From NCBI GenBank assembly GCA_963402885.1, contig OY727093.1, positions 27,465,409 to 27,529,408 of the forward strand: a DNA stretch of 64,000 nucleotides. The letters are read 5' to 3'. Source of the stretch: Antedon bifida. Lineage: Eukaryota; Echinodermata; Crinoidea; Comatulida; Antedonidae. A model generated the notes under the pieces. It did no database searches. It was not told the DNA's origin and worked only from the letters and a program-made list of their open reading frames with translations. The stretch's first letter is position 1, and each line of letters opens with the position of its first letter. Position numbers and translations under genes: made by a program. Shown here piece after piece: positions 36,401 to 51,400 of this stretch.

Positions 36401-39400
36401 GTGAATACAAAGAGAGATACAGTACTCTCCTTTATTAAGTGATGGTGAATTTGTATCGGGCCTAACCTTCTATCTCTCAGGCTTGTGATGAGACGACTAT
36501 TCAACAGTCTCCCAATTTTCAACAGATTATCGACGTCCCACTTCTAAATAAATCACGTTTCAGTCTGGAGTACGCCCTCTGGCCTTCGGCTTATACAAAC
36601 TCTCTCTGCTTTCATTCGACCAAAGATAGTGTAGTAGTAGTACTACCATGGAACTTAATATAAGATAGTTCCATTGTACTACTACACTATCTTTGATTCG
36701 ACCACAGAACTTATAACAACTGTTATAAGTTCTTTGCTTTGATCATTCGACACATACCCCCTATACTATACTCTCCGTAGGAACCAAATATACTATAGCG
36801 CCACGTGGGGCTATACCCAAAGAGTGATATATATTCTTTGCTATACCGTACGATCGATCTTTGGTAGGAACGTCTCCCTGCTGGAGGTAGGAGGAGGACC
36901 TAGCATTTTTGGCCGGTTGGAATTTGATGTTTATTTTAATGTTTTAATTACATCTGAACAATATAAATAATCGCGAATTGTAAATGTTTCAAAGAATACA
37001 CAATTAAAAGTTTATCGAAACTATTTTATATTCATTTTGTCTATCTATAGGCTAGCTTACAGTAGGCCTAATTAATTAGCCTACTATAACTAAAGGGCCT
37101 CCTAGCCTAGCCTACCCTGGGCCTAGGTAGGCCTTCCTTAGGCCCTAGAACTAGCCTAGTCAGTAATAATAGGCCTATAAGCCCTAGTACCTTGATATCT
37201 AAAAACTAAGCCTAGACTAGGCATCATCCCAATTGTAAAATAAATTCATAGATTATTTAATTAATAATAATATTATCTTTTTAAATCATTAAAATCAAGG
37301 GTACAACAAGTAGTATTATATTTATAATGAAATATAATTACAGTATGTAAAACATACTAAGAGTCTTATAAGAGTGAGTATAAACTTTGTTGCCTACTAA
37401 AAATATAATATTTATTTGAAAGAAATTAAAAGTACAAGTAGTATTATAATAAAATATAAATTCATGAATGGACTTAATGTTATTATTGTCAAAGCATAAC
37501 CAAATACAAATTTAGACTTCCTACACTTCAAGAATTGTGTATTGAATTTCATGTACGTTATTAATAATTGAAATCTCTCAAATAATTATGATAATTTTAA
37601 AATACATTCACATAGATTGTTATTAATATTATGTAAACAAAAAATATTTTTCAAAAGAAATGATTGTAGGCCTACAGCATTTAGTGTGAATAAAGAATAA
37701 CAAACATCAACATTGCATTTACACATACTTCCTGCACATTATTTAAATAGAAAATCAATCTTACAACTTTTGATTGTCTTTTTGAATATTTTAGATAATT
37801 GTCAAAATTGTAAAATAATATGTATAGGTCCATTATAGTAATACAAAACAGGTACAGGGTATACTGTAACTTGTTAAAACAAAGATAATCAAAATGCTTT
37901 TGACCTTTAACTTGCTATTGCAAATGTAATAACAAAATCAAGTTTAAACTAACTATAATATGTTAAAACAATGACAGTAAATGGCAATCTGGTTGTCAAT
38001 AAATAACAGAGCTGGTAATTTAAACAATGCATTAATATTCAGACATTATTTATGTAAATTTACTAATGAATCTTAATACGGTACTTTTTTTTTTACAGCA
38101 ATTTGTTTGAGTAATTATAAACTTTAATTGTCTAATTGTTTACTAAATTAAAAATGCAAAATGTATTACAAAGTAAAAGTAGTATAATGAAATAAATGAA
38201 TGAATTGACTTACAAATTATTTTTAAATTGCTATTATACATTTTTAAACTATAAAATAATTAAATGATTTTAGCATACACTAGTGAAAGAAAAAATGACA
38301 ATAAATAATAGGGTAGGTAATTTAAACAATGCAGAACTATTCAGACATTATTTATGTACTAATGAATTTTAATACTTTTTTACAGAGAATTGAGAAGAGA
38401 AAAAGAGTAAGTATAAACTTGAACTATCTATTGAACTAACTAAAGTGTGAAATTTATTGCAAAAAAATTGAAAATACAAGTAGTATATTGAAATAGAAGT
38501 TCATAAATGGACGGCATATTTTGCTCAAGAAGAAGCATGTTAAAATCAAAATTTCATTTCCTACACCTCAAGAATTGTGTATTGAATTTCATGTAACTGT
38601 TTTATTTCTAATTTTATAATGGATGATTTTAGACATTACACCTCAAGAATTGTGTATTGATTTTCATGTAACTTTATTAATGTTAATCTTTTAAATAGTT
38701 GTAATAATTTTTTTTTAAATTCATAAATTAATATGTACGTATGATTATCTTTTTAAATCATTAGATGAGTGGAAATAGACTTTTCAGTCAAACAAATTGC
38801 AACAGTTTGTTTTTTTGCTGAAACATGCTCAACTATATGTAGATATTATCATATCCAAAATCTACCCTGATCTGCCCATTATAAATTTAGGCTAGTCAAT
38901 CTAGCAAAAAAAACAGCTCAAAGTGAAACAAATTGCAAACAGAGATTTTTTTTTTTTAAATGGTCATATATGATGAGGAGATGAAAATTTGAGCATCACA
39001 CCTCTGTCACTCATCCCGAAGGTATGCAAATTAGCTTAAATATGCAAATTAGGGTGAAATTACAGGGTAACCATATCTCAAAAACTACTAGTCCGAGAGA
39101 GTTGATTTTTTCACTGATTTATTCAAAATGTATATATTTATATTTACTCTAATGCAACATTTTACGATAAAATGACCGGAAGTACAATATTTGACCTTCG
39201 ACCCCATTTCTCAATGTTTGCATATACAATGTGACTAAAATGTCTGTAGAGACTTTATTTTGCCCTCAAATGACCCAGACATAGGTTCCTAATAGCCAGC
39301 ATAGGACCACTTTGTAATTCCCAAAATTACACCTTTGTCACACACCTCGAAAGTATGCAAATTAGTAGTACAATTTAAATAAAATATGCAAATAAGGGAA

Positions 39401-42400
39401 AAAAATTACAGTTGTCCTATATCTCGAAAACCACTAATGCTAGAGAGTTGATTTTTTCACAGCCGTATTCAGAATGTACATATTTCTATTTGCTCCAATG
39501 AAACATTTTACAAAAAATTGACCGGAAGTATGACATTTGACCCTCGACCCCATTTCTCAATATTGCATATATAATGAATCTAAAATGTCTGTAGAGACTT
39601 TGTTTTGCCCTCAAATGACTCAGATACAGGTTTATAATAGCCAACATAGAACTGTTTAGTAAATCTCAAAATCACACCTGTATCACTCACCTCCAAAGTA
39701 TGCAAATTATTAGTACAAGTTACATAAAATATGCAAATTAGGGGGTGAAATTACAGGTTCCTATATATCGAAAACTACTAAGGCTAGAGAGTTGATTTTT
39801 TCAATAACTTGTTCAAAATGTACATATTTATATTCGCTCTAATAAAACATTTTACGAAAAAATGACCGGAAATACAACAATTGACCCTCGACCCCATTTA
39901 TCAATGTTTGCATACATAATGCGACTAAAATGTCTGTAGAGACTTTGTTTTGGACTCAAATAACTCTGATACATGTTTCCTATAGTCAGCATAGGACCGC
40001 TTTGTAATTCCCAAAATCACGCATTCGTCATGCACCTCAAAATTATGCTAATTAGTAGTACAAATTACATGAAATATGCAAATAAGGGGGTGAGTAAATA
40101 AATAAATAAATTACAGTCTTCCCATATCTCAGCGACGAAGGCGTATCTCTTTACTTCGGTTTGGGTTTTTTTTGGCATGGTTGGAATTCCCTTTTTTCGT
40201 ATTAGTTTATGTACAGCGCTTAGAGGTTTCACAACATTAGGCGCTATATAAATCCAGGATATTAATATTATAATTATTATTATTATTTCTCAATATTTGC
40301 ATATAATGCAACTAAAATGTATGTACAGACTTTGTTTTGGCCTCAAATGACTCGGATACAGGTTTTATATAGCCAGTATAAGTCAATCACCCCGAAAGTA
40401 TGCAAATTAGTAGTACAAGCTATATGAAATACGCAAATTACAGTGAATTGCCTTATGTATGTCGAAAACGCTAATGACCGATAGAGATATGGCAACTTTC
40501 TTGTACTATTAATTTGCATACTTTCAAGCGAAGTAACAGAGGTGTGATTTTGAGAATTACTAAACAGTTCTATGCTGGCTATAGAAAACCTGTATCTGGG
40601 TCATTTAAGGCCAAAACAAAGTCTGTACAGACATTTTAGTTGCATTATATGAAAATATTGAGAAATAGATTTGAGGGTCAAATGTCATAATTCCGACAAT
40701 TTTTGCGTAAAATGTTTCATTAGAGCGAATATAAATATGTACATTCTGAATCAACTCTGAATTCAAATCAACTCTCTAGCATTAATGGTTTTCGAGATAT
40801 GGGAAGACTGTAATTTCACCCCTAATTTGCATATTTCATGTAACTTGTACTAATAATTTGCATACTTTCAAGGTGTGTGACAAAATTGTGATTTTGGGAA
40901 TTACAAAGCGGTCCTATGCATTTTACAACTTTGATCCCAATTATCTCTTAAACCATAAAGAATTTGGTATAAGAATGTATTGAACACAAATATAAACATG
41001 ACCCCAAAGATTCAGAATAATATATTTGAATTGTCTTTGGGGGTCAAGGTCAAAGGTCATTCCAGTATGACATCTAAAATATGCTAATTATCTCTTAATC
41101 CATTAGGTATTTTGAATAAGAATGTACAAGTACAAATATAAACATGACCCTTAAGATTCAGAATAGCACATTTGATTTTTCATCTTACCCTGGGGTCATT
41201 GGGTCACAATATAGAAGCATTCAATTTGCATAGTAGTCTTACTACTACTAAAAACATAGCATATACAGTACATACATTGCAGCAGATTGATGTCTGCACA
41301 CTGCGCCCACACCCCTCCCACCCAGAGATTACTAGGTAAATGATTTTACAAGTACAAATATAAATGTGACCCTAAAGATTCAAAATAATGTATTTGATTT
41401 GTCTTTAGGGTCAAGGTCAAAGGTCATTTCAGTATGGCCTCTAAAACATCAGGTAACAAGAATGTATTTAATAGAAAAATATAATATGTTCTTTGATTTG
41501 CATTTGATTTGTATTAGGGTCAAGATAAAATGTCATTATCTTACGATATAATATACTCCAATTATGAAGTGAATTCATTTGAATTTGGATGATGTACCTA
41601 TGAACAAATCATATCTATTTATTGTAAGGAATTACATTTATTATATTTGGTTTTTTTTCGCGCCGCGACTCTAGCCAGCTATGTCCCAAGAGGAAATATT
41701 CAATAATAAGCTGTTTCATAGCGGTAGCTTTAGTATCTAAGGCTGACAGTTTTGCGAATTTGTAAACTCGACTACAATTAGGTCCCAGCTGCGAATCAAC
41801 AGACTTTTTCCCACTTGTACCACCGTGAAGTCACGTTGTCTCTAGAGGGTATTCAGCTGCATGCCTACAGTACAGGCTGAGGTCACACACAAACAGGCTA
41901 CAGCACATTGAAGTTCAAAATAGACCATTTTTAAATGCCATTTTTGAAAGTAGATTAATATTTGTTGGCAAATAATACATTGTTGGAAAGGTACACATGT
42001 CTTCTTTCAAATGCTGTGTATACAATTAACTAGTGCAAAAATGGGCATGTGATTCATAATTAAAGAACTATCTGTGATTTGTATGTATTTTTGTGATTTG
42101 TATGTATTTTTGCGATTAAAGAACATCTTTTTTATAAATAATCATAAGTTAATCAAAAGAACAATGATTAATGTTAAAATGTCGAGCAACGTTTTTTGTA
42201 CGAAATATTTCTTGTTTAGATTATAGTACACTATGCTAAAATATGCCGGTCTTAAACACAAAAACTGTCAATCCTGGCTAGTTGTGTAAAGTGTTTATAT
42301 TGAAATTATGGGAAAGTGTGAAAACACCTTTACCCTCTTCAAAACAAAATTTGTAACTCTGAAAATGGAGGTCATGTGGTTCAAGCAGTTACCCGACCAC

Positions 42401-45400
42401 TTTTTAAACAGTAAAACCTGACCATAACATTGAGAAAATTCTAACCAAAGTGGGTGCAGTAGTGAAAGATGACATTCTGTGTATTAAGAATACAGAGACT
42501 ATGTGAACTAAAGATCTTTAGAACAAGTGTCCATAGTTTACTTTGGTATAAGAACGAGTCATCTGCTCTCAAATGACACAAATACAGAAAATATAGGGAT
42601 ACATTTAAAGAAACTTTCGTAACACCTTAAATTTTTCAGTTTGAGATGGATGAAAATTTAAAAAAAATCCAGCCATTAAAAATAAGTGCAGTTTGTATTC
42701 ATATATTATTTAAATACCCTTACTGTTAATACCAATCTGACCCTCATGTCTCAATACTTTTCAGCTAACAAACTTTCTCTTAACCACAAAAAATGTAACT
42801 TCCTTGTAACATCCTTTTTGGAACGATCTGCCACTCCCCATCTTAAATTCTGTTTCTAGTAAATCATTTTTAACTAAACTTAAAAGTCACCTTATTTCCA
42901 AATATTAACTATTCTTCGGTCAATTTTTTATTTATTTATTATTTATATTTTTTAAAATTTGTATTGTCTGTGTCAGTAATAGGTACACCCTCCAAAATGT
43001 GTTTTTCATCTTTCTGGGCATGTACCTTCTTCTTTCGCAATTTTGTATATGAAAGGAGAAAATAAATGTTGCTTTGAATTGAATTGAAAGTATCAGTATA
43101 TATTAGGATTAAGTAACAGTATTTATTAATACTTTTATTAGCAAAATGATGCCTCAATCCAGAATGTAATGAATACAGTAAGACAGTAATTCATTGTGAT
43201 ACTTACTAAAGTATACTTTAAGAAGTATGGCAAAAACATCTTAAAAATAAGTCCATTGACGATCGAGTCCCACCCAAGAATTATTTAGAAATGTTTGTGA
43301 CCAATGTTTCAGAAATGTAAGCTTCGTAGGCCTACTAAAGTAGGTAGGCCTACTAAAGTAGGTAGGCCTAAATGTAAAAGTAATGTATTATCAGAATAAG
43401 ATATACTGTATGGTATAAAGTAAATGACCTACTGATCTTATGTAAATTTAGTAGTTATAATATTCAAGTTTTTCAAAATGTTTAAGGTAAAATCATTGAC
43501 CTAGTAATCTCTGGGTGGGAGGGGTGTGGGCGCAGTGTGCAGACATCAATCTGCTGCAATGTCTGTACTGTATTTGCTATGTTTTTAGTAGTTGTAAGAC
43601 TACTATGCAAATTGATTTAAAGGATAATTTGAATGTTTTTATATTGTGACCTTTGACCCAGTGACCCCAGGGTAAGATGAAAAATCAAATGTGCTATTCT
43701 GAATCTTAAGGGTCATGTTTATATTTGTACTTGTACAGTCTTATTCAAAATACCTATTGGATTAAGAGATATTAGCATATTTTAGATGACCTACTGGAAT
43801 GACCTTTGACCTTGACCCCAAAGACAAATCAAATACATTATTCTGAATCTTTGGGGTCATGTTTATATTCGTGTTTAATACATTCTTATACCAATTTCTT
43901 TATGGTTTAAGAGATAATTGGGATGAAAGTTGTCAAATGGCAGCCATTTTGATTTTATGCAAATTAGGTAATTTATAATGGGCAGATCAGGGTAGATTTT
44001 GGATATGATAATATCTACATATAGTTGAGCATGTTTCAGCAAAAAAACAAACTGTTGCAATTTGTTTGACTCAACGCCTATTTTTCATCTATTTCCACTC
44101 ATCTACATAGAAAATCAAGGGTTTAACTTTCAGCCTATATTACTCTTTAATTTTTATAGTGTCAAATTTATTACCGAACACTTAAAATTGCAAGTAATGA
44201 ATGGCCTTGCAATTATGGTTACCACAAAGCAATAACAACATCAAAATTTAATCTTTTAAATAATTGTAATAATTGTAAAATAAATATATTATTATTTATT
44301 TATTATATTTTTAAATCATAAAAAAATCAAGGTATCAGCCTATATGACTCACTATTGCAAAAACAAGAACAAAATAAAGATTAAACTTATTAAAATATAA
44401 TAAGTGAAACAAAAAAATTTACATTACATAAGAAGTCTGGTTGTCAATAAAAAAACTAAATTGCATTTAGTCAAAATCAGACAATGGGATGCTGGTATGT
44501 GTGTGATGTCATCATAAGGAGTTTGGATTTTTTTTTCTCATATTGCGAACAGTAATAATTATATAATGAGTAAGAGAAGAAAATAACAATACACAAACCG
44601 TCTGATTGACAATAAATAATAGAGCAGATAATTTAAACAATGTAGAAACTATTCAGACATTATTTATGTAAACATACTAATGTATCTTTAATACTTTTTT
44701 TCGCGAAAAATGAAAGTACAAGTAGTAATGAATAAATTGATGAATTGAATTGCATATTATGATCAACACAAGCATATCAAAATTGATTTTAGACACTTAC
44801 TATACCTCATGAATTGTGTATTGAATTTTATGTAACTTTATTAATTTGAATTTTTAAATAATTGTAAAATAAATTGTTATTTAATATTTTCTTTTTAAAT
44901 CATAAAAAATCATGGGTTTTTGACTAATGACACTATTGCAAAAATAATAAGAACCAATGTTAATATTTATCACAATGTTTAATACATTTTAGAAATTAAC
45001 AGAACATAATTCATCTAAGAAAATAATATTAAACATTTAAATAGTAAGATGATAATTTAGAGACAATGCCTAATTGTCAATAAACAAAATAGCAAGAAAT
45101 TAAAAAAAAAAAATAATAACAATATAAACTATTCTGGCAGAAATTATTTGTTTTATACTAATGAAGCTTATATCTTTTTTATAGAGGCACCTCTGACAAT
45201 GTCAAAGGTTAATAAGTAAAACAATAATATACCAGTACCATTTAATAGTAAATATGGTACTGTATATAGTATAATAAGATGATTAATAAACTTGCATACC
45301 AAGACAAAGCATTTACAAATCAAAATTTGAATTTCTTGAACTGCATTAATCTTTCAAATAATTTTAATAATTGTAACATAATTATTATTTCAACAAAAAA

Positions 45401-48400
45401 ATGTTTACAAATTAGAGTACAACTTTTTTACTGTGTTATTTTGGGTATTTAAATTACTGCAGTTGTGTAAATTACAAAATGAGGCTAGACAAAGCATAAC
45501 AAAATGAAAATCTAATTTAGACACTTCCTACCTACACATCGGTAAAAAAAAATATTGTACAGTATTTTACTGTATTAATTACGATATTTTAAACAATTGT
45601 CTAGATTACAAAAATAGTTAATATAGGCCTATTGTAAAATCAAGATTAAACTTGCTTGGTTAAAATAATGAGTAAAATTTAAATTGTAAAATAAATTTAT
45701 AGATTGTTATAACAATATAAATATATAAATAAAACTAACTAACTTCAAATAACGAGAGGCAAGCCATGATTCAACATTTCAATCTTTATTTAATCATCAT
45801 CAGATATCATCCTGATGATGATCAAATAAATATAGAAACATTGAATCATGATGATTATTATTATTATTTAAACAACAAATATGTTCAAGGAAATGATTTT
45901 AATTAAATTTCTAGATTACAAAAAAGTTAATATAGACCTAATATTTTCAAGAACAAACAAAATAGTTTATAGATTTATTACTAAAACTTTTTTAAATCGT
46001 AAGAGAATATCAAATGTTAATCCTATATGACTCACTATTGAAAAAATAAGAAATCAAGATTAAACTTGCTATTACAAATATTTAGTAAAATAAAACAAAT
46101 GCAATACATATCAGTCTGATTGTCAATAGATAATAGAACAGGTAATGAAAACAATGCAAAACTATTCATACATTATTTATGTAAACATACTAATGAATAT
46201 AAATACTTCTTTACAGACAGCGAGAGTATCATATCACCTTAATTTAATTATGATTAGATAAAGTGTGAAATTTATTATGTAACACTTAAAATTGCAAGTA
46301 ATAATTAAAGGCCTTTTATAGTTACCACAAAGCATAACAAAATCAAAATTGCATTTACACATACTTCATGCACCCCAGGAATTGTGGGTGAAATTTCATG
46401 TCCTGTATTATATTAAATCTTTCAAATAATTGTACTAATTGTAAAATAAGTTCATAGATTAATAATTAAACAATAGCAAAATTATTAAAAATATTTATTT
46501 ACAAAAAAATAAATCTTACAACTTTTGACTGTATTTTTGGATCTTTTAGCTAATTGTCCAAATTGTAAAATAAGTTTACTATATTATATGTATTATTTAA
46601 AAGATCAATGTAAAGCAGTATGATGAAATATAAATTGAATGATGAATAACTTCAATATTATTACTATTAAGTATTACTGTTTCCTTAAGAAAGTTCCTAC
46701 ACCTGTGAAATTTATTACTTACTATTGAAATCTATTATAATTAAATTGAATGGACTTTATCCACTTATTAAAGCAAAACAGAATCAAAATTACATTTAGA
46801 CACATTCTACACCCCAGAAAGTGTGTATTGAATGTCATGTACTGTATTAATTTAAATCTTTCAAATATTTATTTACCCCAAAAAAGGATACAACTTTTTA
46901 CTCTATTTATTTGGTTATTTTAAATTATTGTCTAAATTACAAAATAAGTTAATATAATAGATCTTTGTTTATATATATATTGTTATTATATTCAGAATCA
47001 AAATAAATAATATTACTGTTAATTATAACTTTTTAAATGCTAAGAATATCAATACAAGATATTTTAGACTAAATGACCTGCTATTGCAAAATAGTAACAA
47101 AAATAAAGATTAAACTTACTATAATTAGCAGTATGGTTGTTAATTATATAGAGCAAGTAATTGAAACAATGCATAACTATTCATTCAGACATTATTCATG
47201 TAAACATACTAAAGAATTAATACTTTTTGTAAAGAAAAAACATAAACTTTATCTAATTATTTACTAAAATGTGAAATATATTCCAAAATACAATTGAGAG
47301 TACAAGTAGCATTATGAAATATAAATTCATGAATGTACTAGCCTATTATTACTGTATGGTCAAAGTGGCAAATACTTCCAACTTTCATATGCAATTTTTT
47401 ACCGTTTTAATTTGGATATTTTATTTAGATATTTCTTCAAAATATAAAATAATTTGTATTGTATATTTTTAATTTTTTTAAATTTTAATAGTTTATAAAT
47501 TATCATTTAAGCCACAATTAATATGTATACTACAAAAATGGTAGTCCTAGTCAACTACAACTTTTCTTATATTTCAAATACAGTAATTGTCCAAATTGTA
47601 AAATCAATTAATATTATAGATTTGTCTTTAAACACATTTTCCTAAAACTTGTTTTAAATACAATGTTCAGCCTTAATACCTTAGTTTTTGGAAATAATTA
47701 CAAAATGTATATTGTATGCAGTGTCAGAAAATATTTTATTATATATCACTTTAAAGTACAGTAGTGTAATGTAATGTGCATTATAATGAATGAACTAATA
47801 CAAACCAAAGCATACATAAAGTAAACAATTATTAAAAATAACCAAGAACAATATTTATATTTTAAATATGATATAAAATAATTAACTGACGGTGGCCATC
47901 ATAGATTTGTTTGAAATCAGGTGAACACCGACAGCCGAATGGAGTTGTTGAGTTGCTGGCAGGTTTTAACAGGTTGCACGGTAACCGCAGGTGTGCCGCC
48001 GGGACCCGGGATGCATTTATCACAATTAGCTTGATTTCGCGAGAAAATTTGCTTCCAAATACTTCCCACGATGCTTCGCGCACACTATTTGAAATAAACC
48101 TTATTGGCCCATGTTACAAGACGTTAAAATGTCTTGCTGAATGTCATTGTGTGGTGTTTGCTGAATGTTTACAAGATTTGAACTAAATACTGTATTTATT
48201 ATACCAATTAAGCCTACCGCATTTATTTGAATAAACATTATTTTAAATCTGCACCTTCTAATACACCCCACCACATATATTTATACTCACAATATTGTAT
48301 AATAACACAAACACAATTCTATTTGTATTAGAATTCATTGACTGCTATATCTACAATTTACCAAGCATTTTGATACAATTGTTTACAGTATTTATCACTT

Positions 48401-51400
48401 GATTATATTAATTACAGTGTTGTATTTGTTCATACCTAGGGGAATTTATTTTATTATGAAATCTTACCATATTACAAAACAAACGCCTCCCTCGAATTAA
48501 CTCCCCACCCTCTAACATCCCCCTGGTTTTTATCCTAGGTACCAAAATCTGAACATGTGATTGTGTAGGTGGTTACCTGAAGTCAATATAAGTGTGACAT
48601 TTATTACAAAGCAATTGAAAGTACAAGCAGTATTAATGAAATAGAAATTCATGAAAATGGACATATTTTGGTCAAGCTGAAGCATATCAAAATCAAAATT
48701 TCACTGAATCTTTTAAATAATTGTAAAATAAATTCATATTATCTTTTTAAATCATAAAAAATCAAGGATTTTTGACTAAATGATTCACTACTGCAAAAAT
48801 AATAAGAATCAATGCTAATTTATTACAATGTTTAATACATTTTGTAAATAAACAGAACTTAAATAGTCTAAGAAATAAATAAAATCAAACATATCACATA
48901 ATTATTAGTATGATTATAATTCACAGACAATGCCTAATTTTCAATAAATAATAGAATAAGAAATTTACGTAAAAAAATCACTAATTTAAACTATTCAGAA
49001 TTATTTGTGTTAAACATACTAATGAAGCTTATATCTGTTTACAGAGACACCTCGGAAAAGTAAATACAAACAGTTTAAAGGTTAATAATTAAAATTATAA
49101 TATACCAGTACCATGTACTATATAGTAAATATGGTATGTAGTATAATAAGATTATGAATAAACTTGAATGTTATGACCAAGACAATGCATTAACAAAATG
49201 TCTCTGTCACCGTTTGTCACAACTCATCACTTGCATAGGTATTTTTTTTTTTCATAATTCAAGTTTTGTTTAAATTAAAATGACTTTAAAGATGCAAGAC
49301 ATCAACTTTTGTATACAGTAATAATAATTATATAATGAGTAAGAGAAGAAAATAACAATACACAAACCGTCTGATTGACAGTAAATAATAGAGCAGATAA
49401 TTTAAACAATGCAGAAACTTTCAGACATTATTTATGTAAACATACTAATGAATCTTTAATACAGCTAAAAATGTAATATTTATTTCAAAACAATTACCAA
49501 GTACAAGTAGTATTATACAGATATTGCCTGCTTAGAGGTGAAATATAAGATTTGACATCCCCGAGGGAATGATATTATGTTCGAGGGAATATATATATCC
49601 CGAAGCGGCAGCTGAGGGATATATATAATTCCCCGAGAACATAATATCATCCCGAGGGGATGTTAAATCTTATATTTTACCGATATAAAAGGCGATATCT
49701 GTTATATTACATAGCCAAGAACAAGTCTGGGTCGGGTGAAGCTAGGCTAGGCTATATCTAAGCCTCCTTGTTGTATTGTATGTAAACAAGCTGCCTAGAC
49801 ACCTTACCTTGTGAAGAATAATATACAGATAATTACTAATTAATGATTCCTTGGCAATAAAATATTCACTAGCCTAGGTCGTTTAAATAATAACAGAAGA
49901 ATTTCCATCAATAAGCCTACATTAATAATAATAATATTATCATAGGCCGAATAAATAACAATTCGTCTTCTTCCTTCGAGCCGAATCACCGGATGTTCAG
50001 TTGCGAGTATCGTGCGTCGCGCGCGTACCGGTTACTACTGTGAGTATTAACCAATCACAAATGGTCTTTCATCACATCTAGGGAGGACTAATAACAAATG
50101 AGGGCGCTATGTATGCATAGTTTAAATAGTTTAGTTGATTAATTTCTTCAAGCAAGTTCCGTGGCGCAGTGCGTGAAGCGTTGTCTTGTGATGGAGGTGA
50201 CAATTCCACCGCATTCCATCGCAGGTTCAAGATCCAGTAGATGACTTTTGTTTAACGCGAGTTTTGCCACACGAAAATTACACAGTCAATATCATCGAAC
50301 TCGAGAATTTATATGATTAATGACAGGAACACAATAATTACGCGAAAATTACTCAGTCAATATCATCGTTCTCGAGGATATAAACGATTTACGATCCTCG
50401 CAGTGGTTGTCATGTGATGCAGTTTCAACCAATCACGTTCACGTATTTACATAGGCTATGTAATATAATGAAATATAAATTCATGAATGGACTTATATCC
50501 AAATATCTTTGGCGTCAATCCCCTTTTATCAACAAACAATCACGAAAACTGTATGGTATGGCGCTGCTACAGCCTGTACTAGATTATGCCTCACCAGCTT
50601 GGTTTCATAGAGTTACCAAAAATGTTAAACACAAATTACAAACCACCCAAAATAAACTAGTAAGATTTATTGCAAAGTTGGAACCCAGAGCCCATGTTGG
50701 CTACTCTGAACTCACTACACTTGGTATGCTTAAAGATGTATTGTCCCTAATGACTAATTCCAAAAAAATAAAAAATAAAAGATTTAAAAAAAAAGTGGAT
50801 CATTTTGAAGTATCATAATATTTATTAACTTTCACCAAAAAGTAGTCGAAAAAAAAAATCATTTAACTGAAATACAGACGTTTTTTTTGTTCAAAAAATA
50901 ACTTTGACTTCCAGTCAAAGTTTTTGATCAAAACTTATCTCATAATGCAACGCGCTTGTTTGGCTACTCTGTATGCATAATCATAAAACTTCCTCGCGAT
51001 CTGTGTGAGAACACCTTCTCAACCGTGACGAGTTATAAACAATCCTAATTAACATCATGCATAATGCATACTCGTGGTTTGAAATCTTTGTTTACTTTCG
51101 CTCGCGACGATTTTTCAGATGAAATGTAATCAAATTAATTTACCTGTTAATTACGTACACTTTTTGTTTTTGGCTCAAATTTTTGACTTAAAGTGAATAA
51201 CTTTAATATTACTTTGATATGGCCAATTTAAATTTAGAATATTTTGACCTTCATTTTTTTGTGTTTCACGGGACAATACATCTTTAATATAAAAAATCAA
51301 GTAAAATCTGTGTCTTAGGCATGTTTTCAATATCTGTAATAAAACGTGTCCCGATTATTTAAGCTCACACTTCACACGTATTAGTGATACGCATGGATAC

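Larger units (their letters stand above)
36681..38500. repeat. Segmental duplication, copy 2
   Basis: Near-identical to 31077-33141, starting inside the right arm of the hairpin at 36620-36700. It carries its own versions of two array units, with micro-exons at 38099-38110 and 38386-38406. Confidence 0.9.
38762..44105. mobile_element. 5.3-kb foldback-type DNA element inserted in an intron unit
   Basis: Ends start TAGATGAGTGGAAATAG at 38762 and close with the complement at 44105; CAT lies on both sides (38759-38761, 44106-44108). Undisturbed copies of the unit read AAATCATAAAAAATCAAGG, matching the rejoined target. Terminal pairing runs about 130 bp, and a further inner inverted pair joins 40925-41345 to 43487-43910. 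The interior has ~345-bp tandem units, two LINE remnants and several AGGTCAAAGGTCA sites. No transposase frame. Confidence 0.78.

Noticed and set aside
42939..43157. 72-codon minus-strand frame
   Set aside because: It lies antisense to a LINE 3' UTR and its GAATT tail.
50156..50245. Functional tRNA gene
   Set aside because: A and B box-like words are present, but the B box has an extra base and acceptor and anticodon arms do not pair well.
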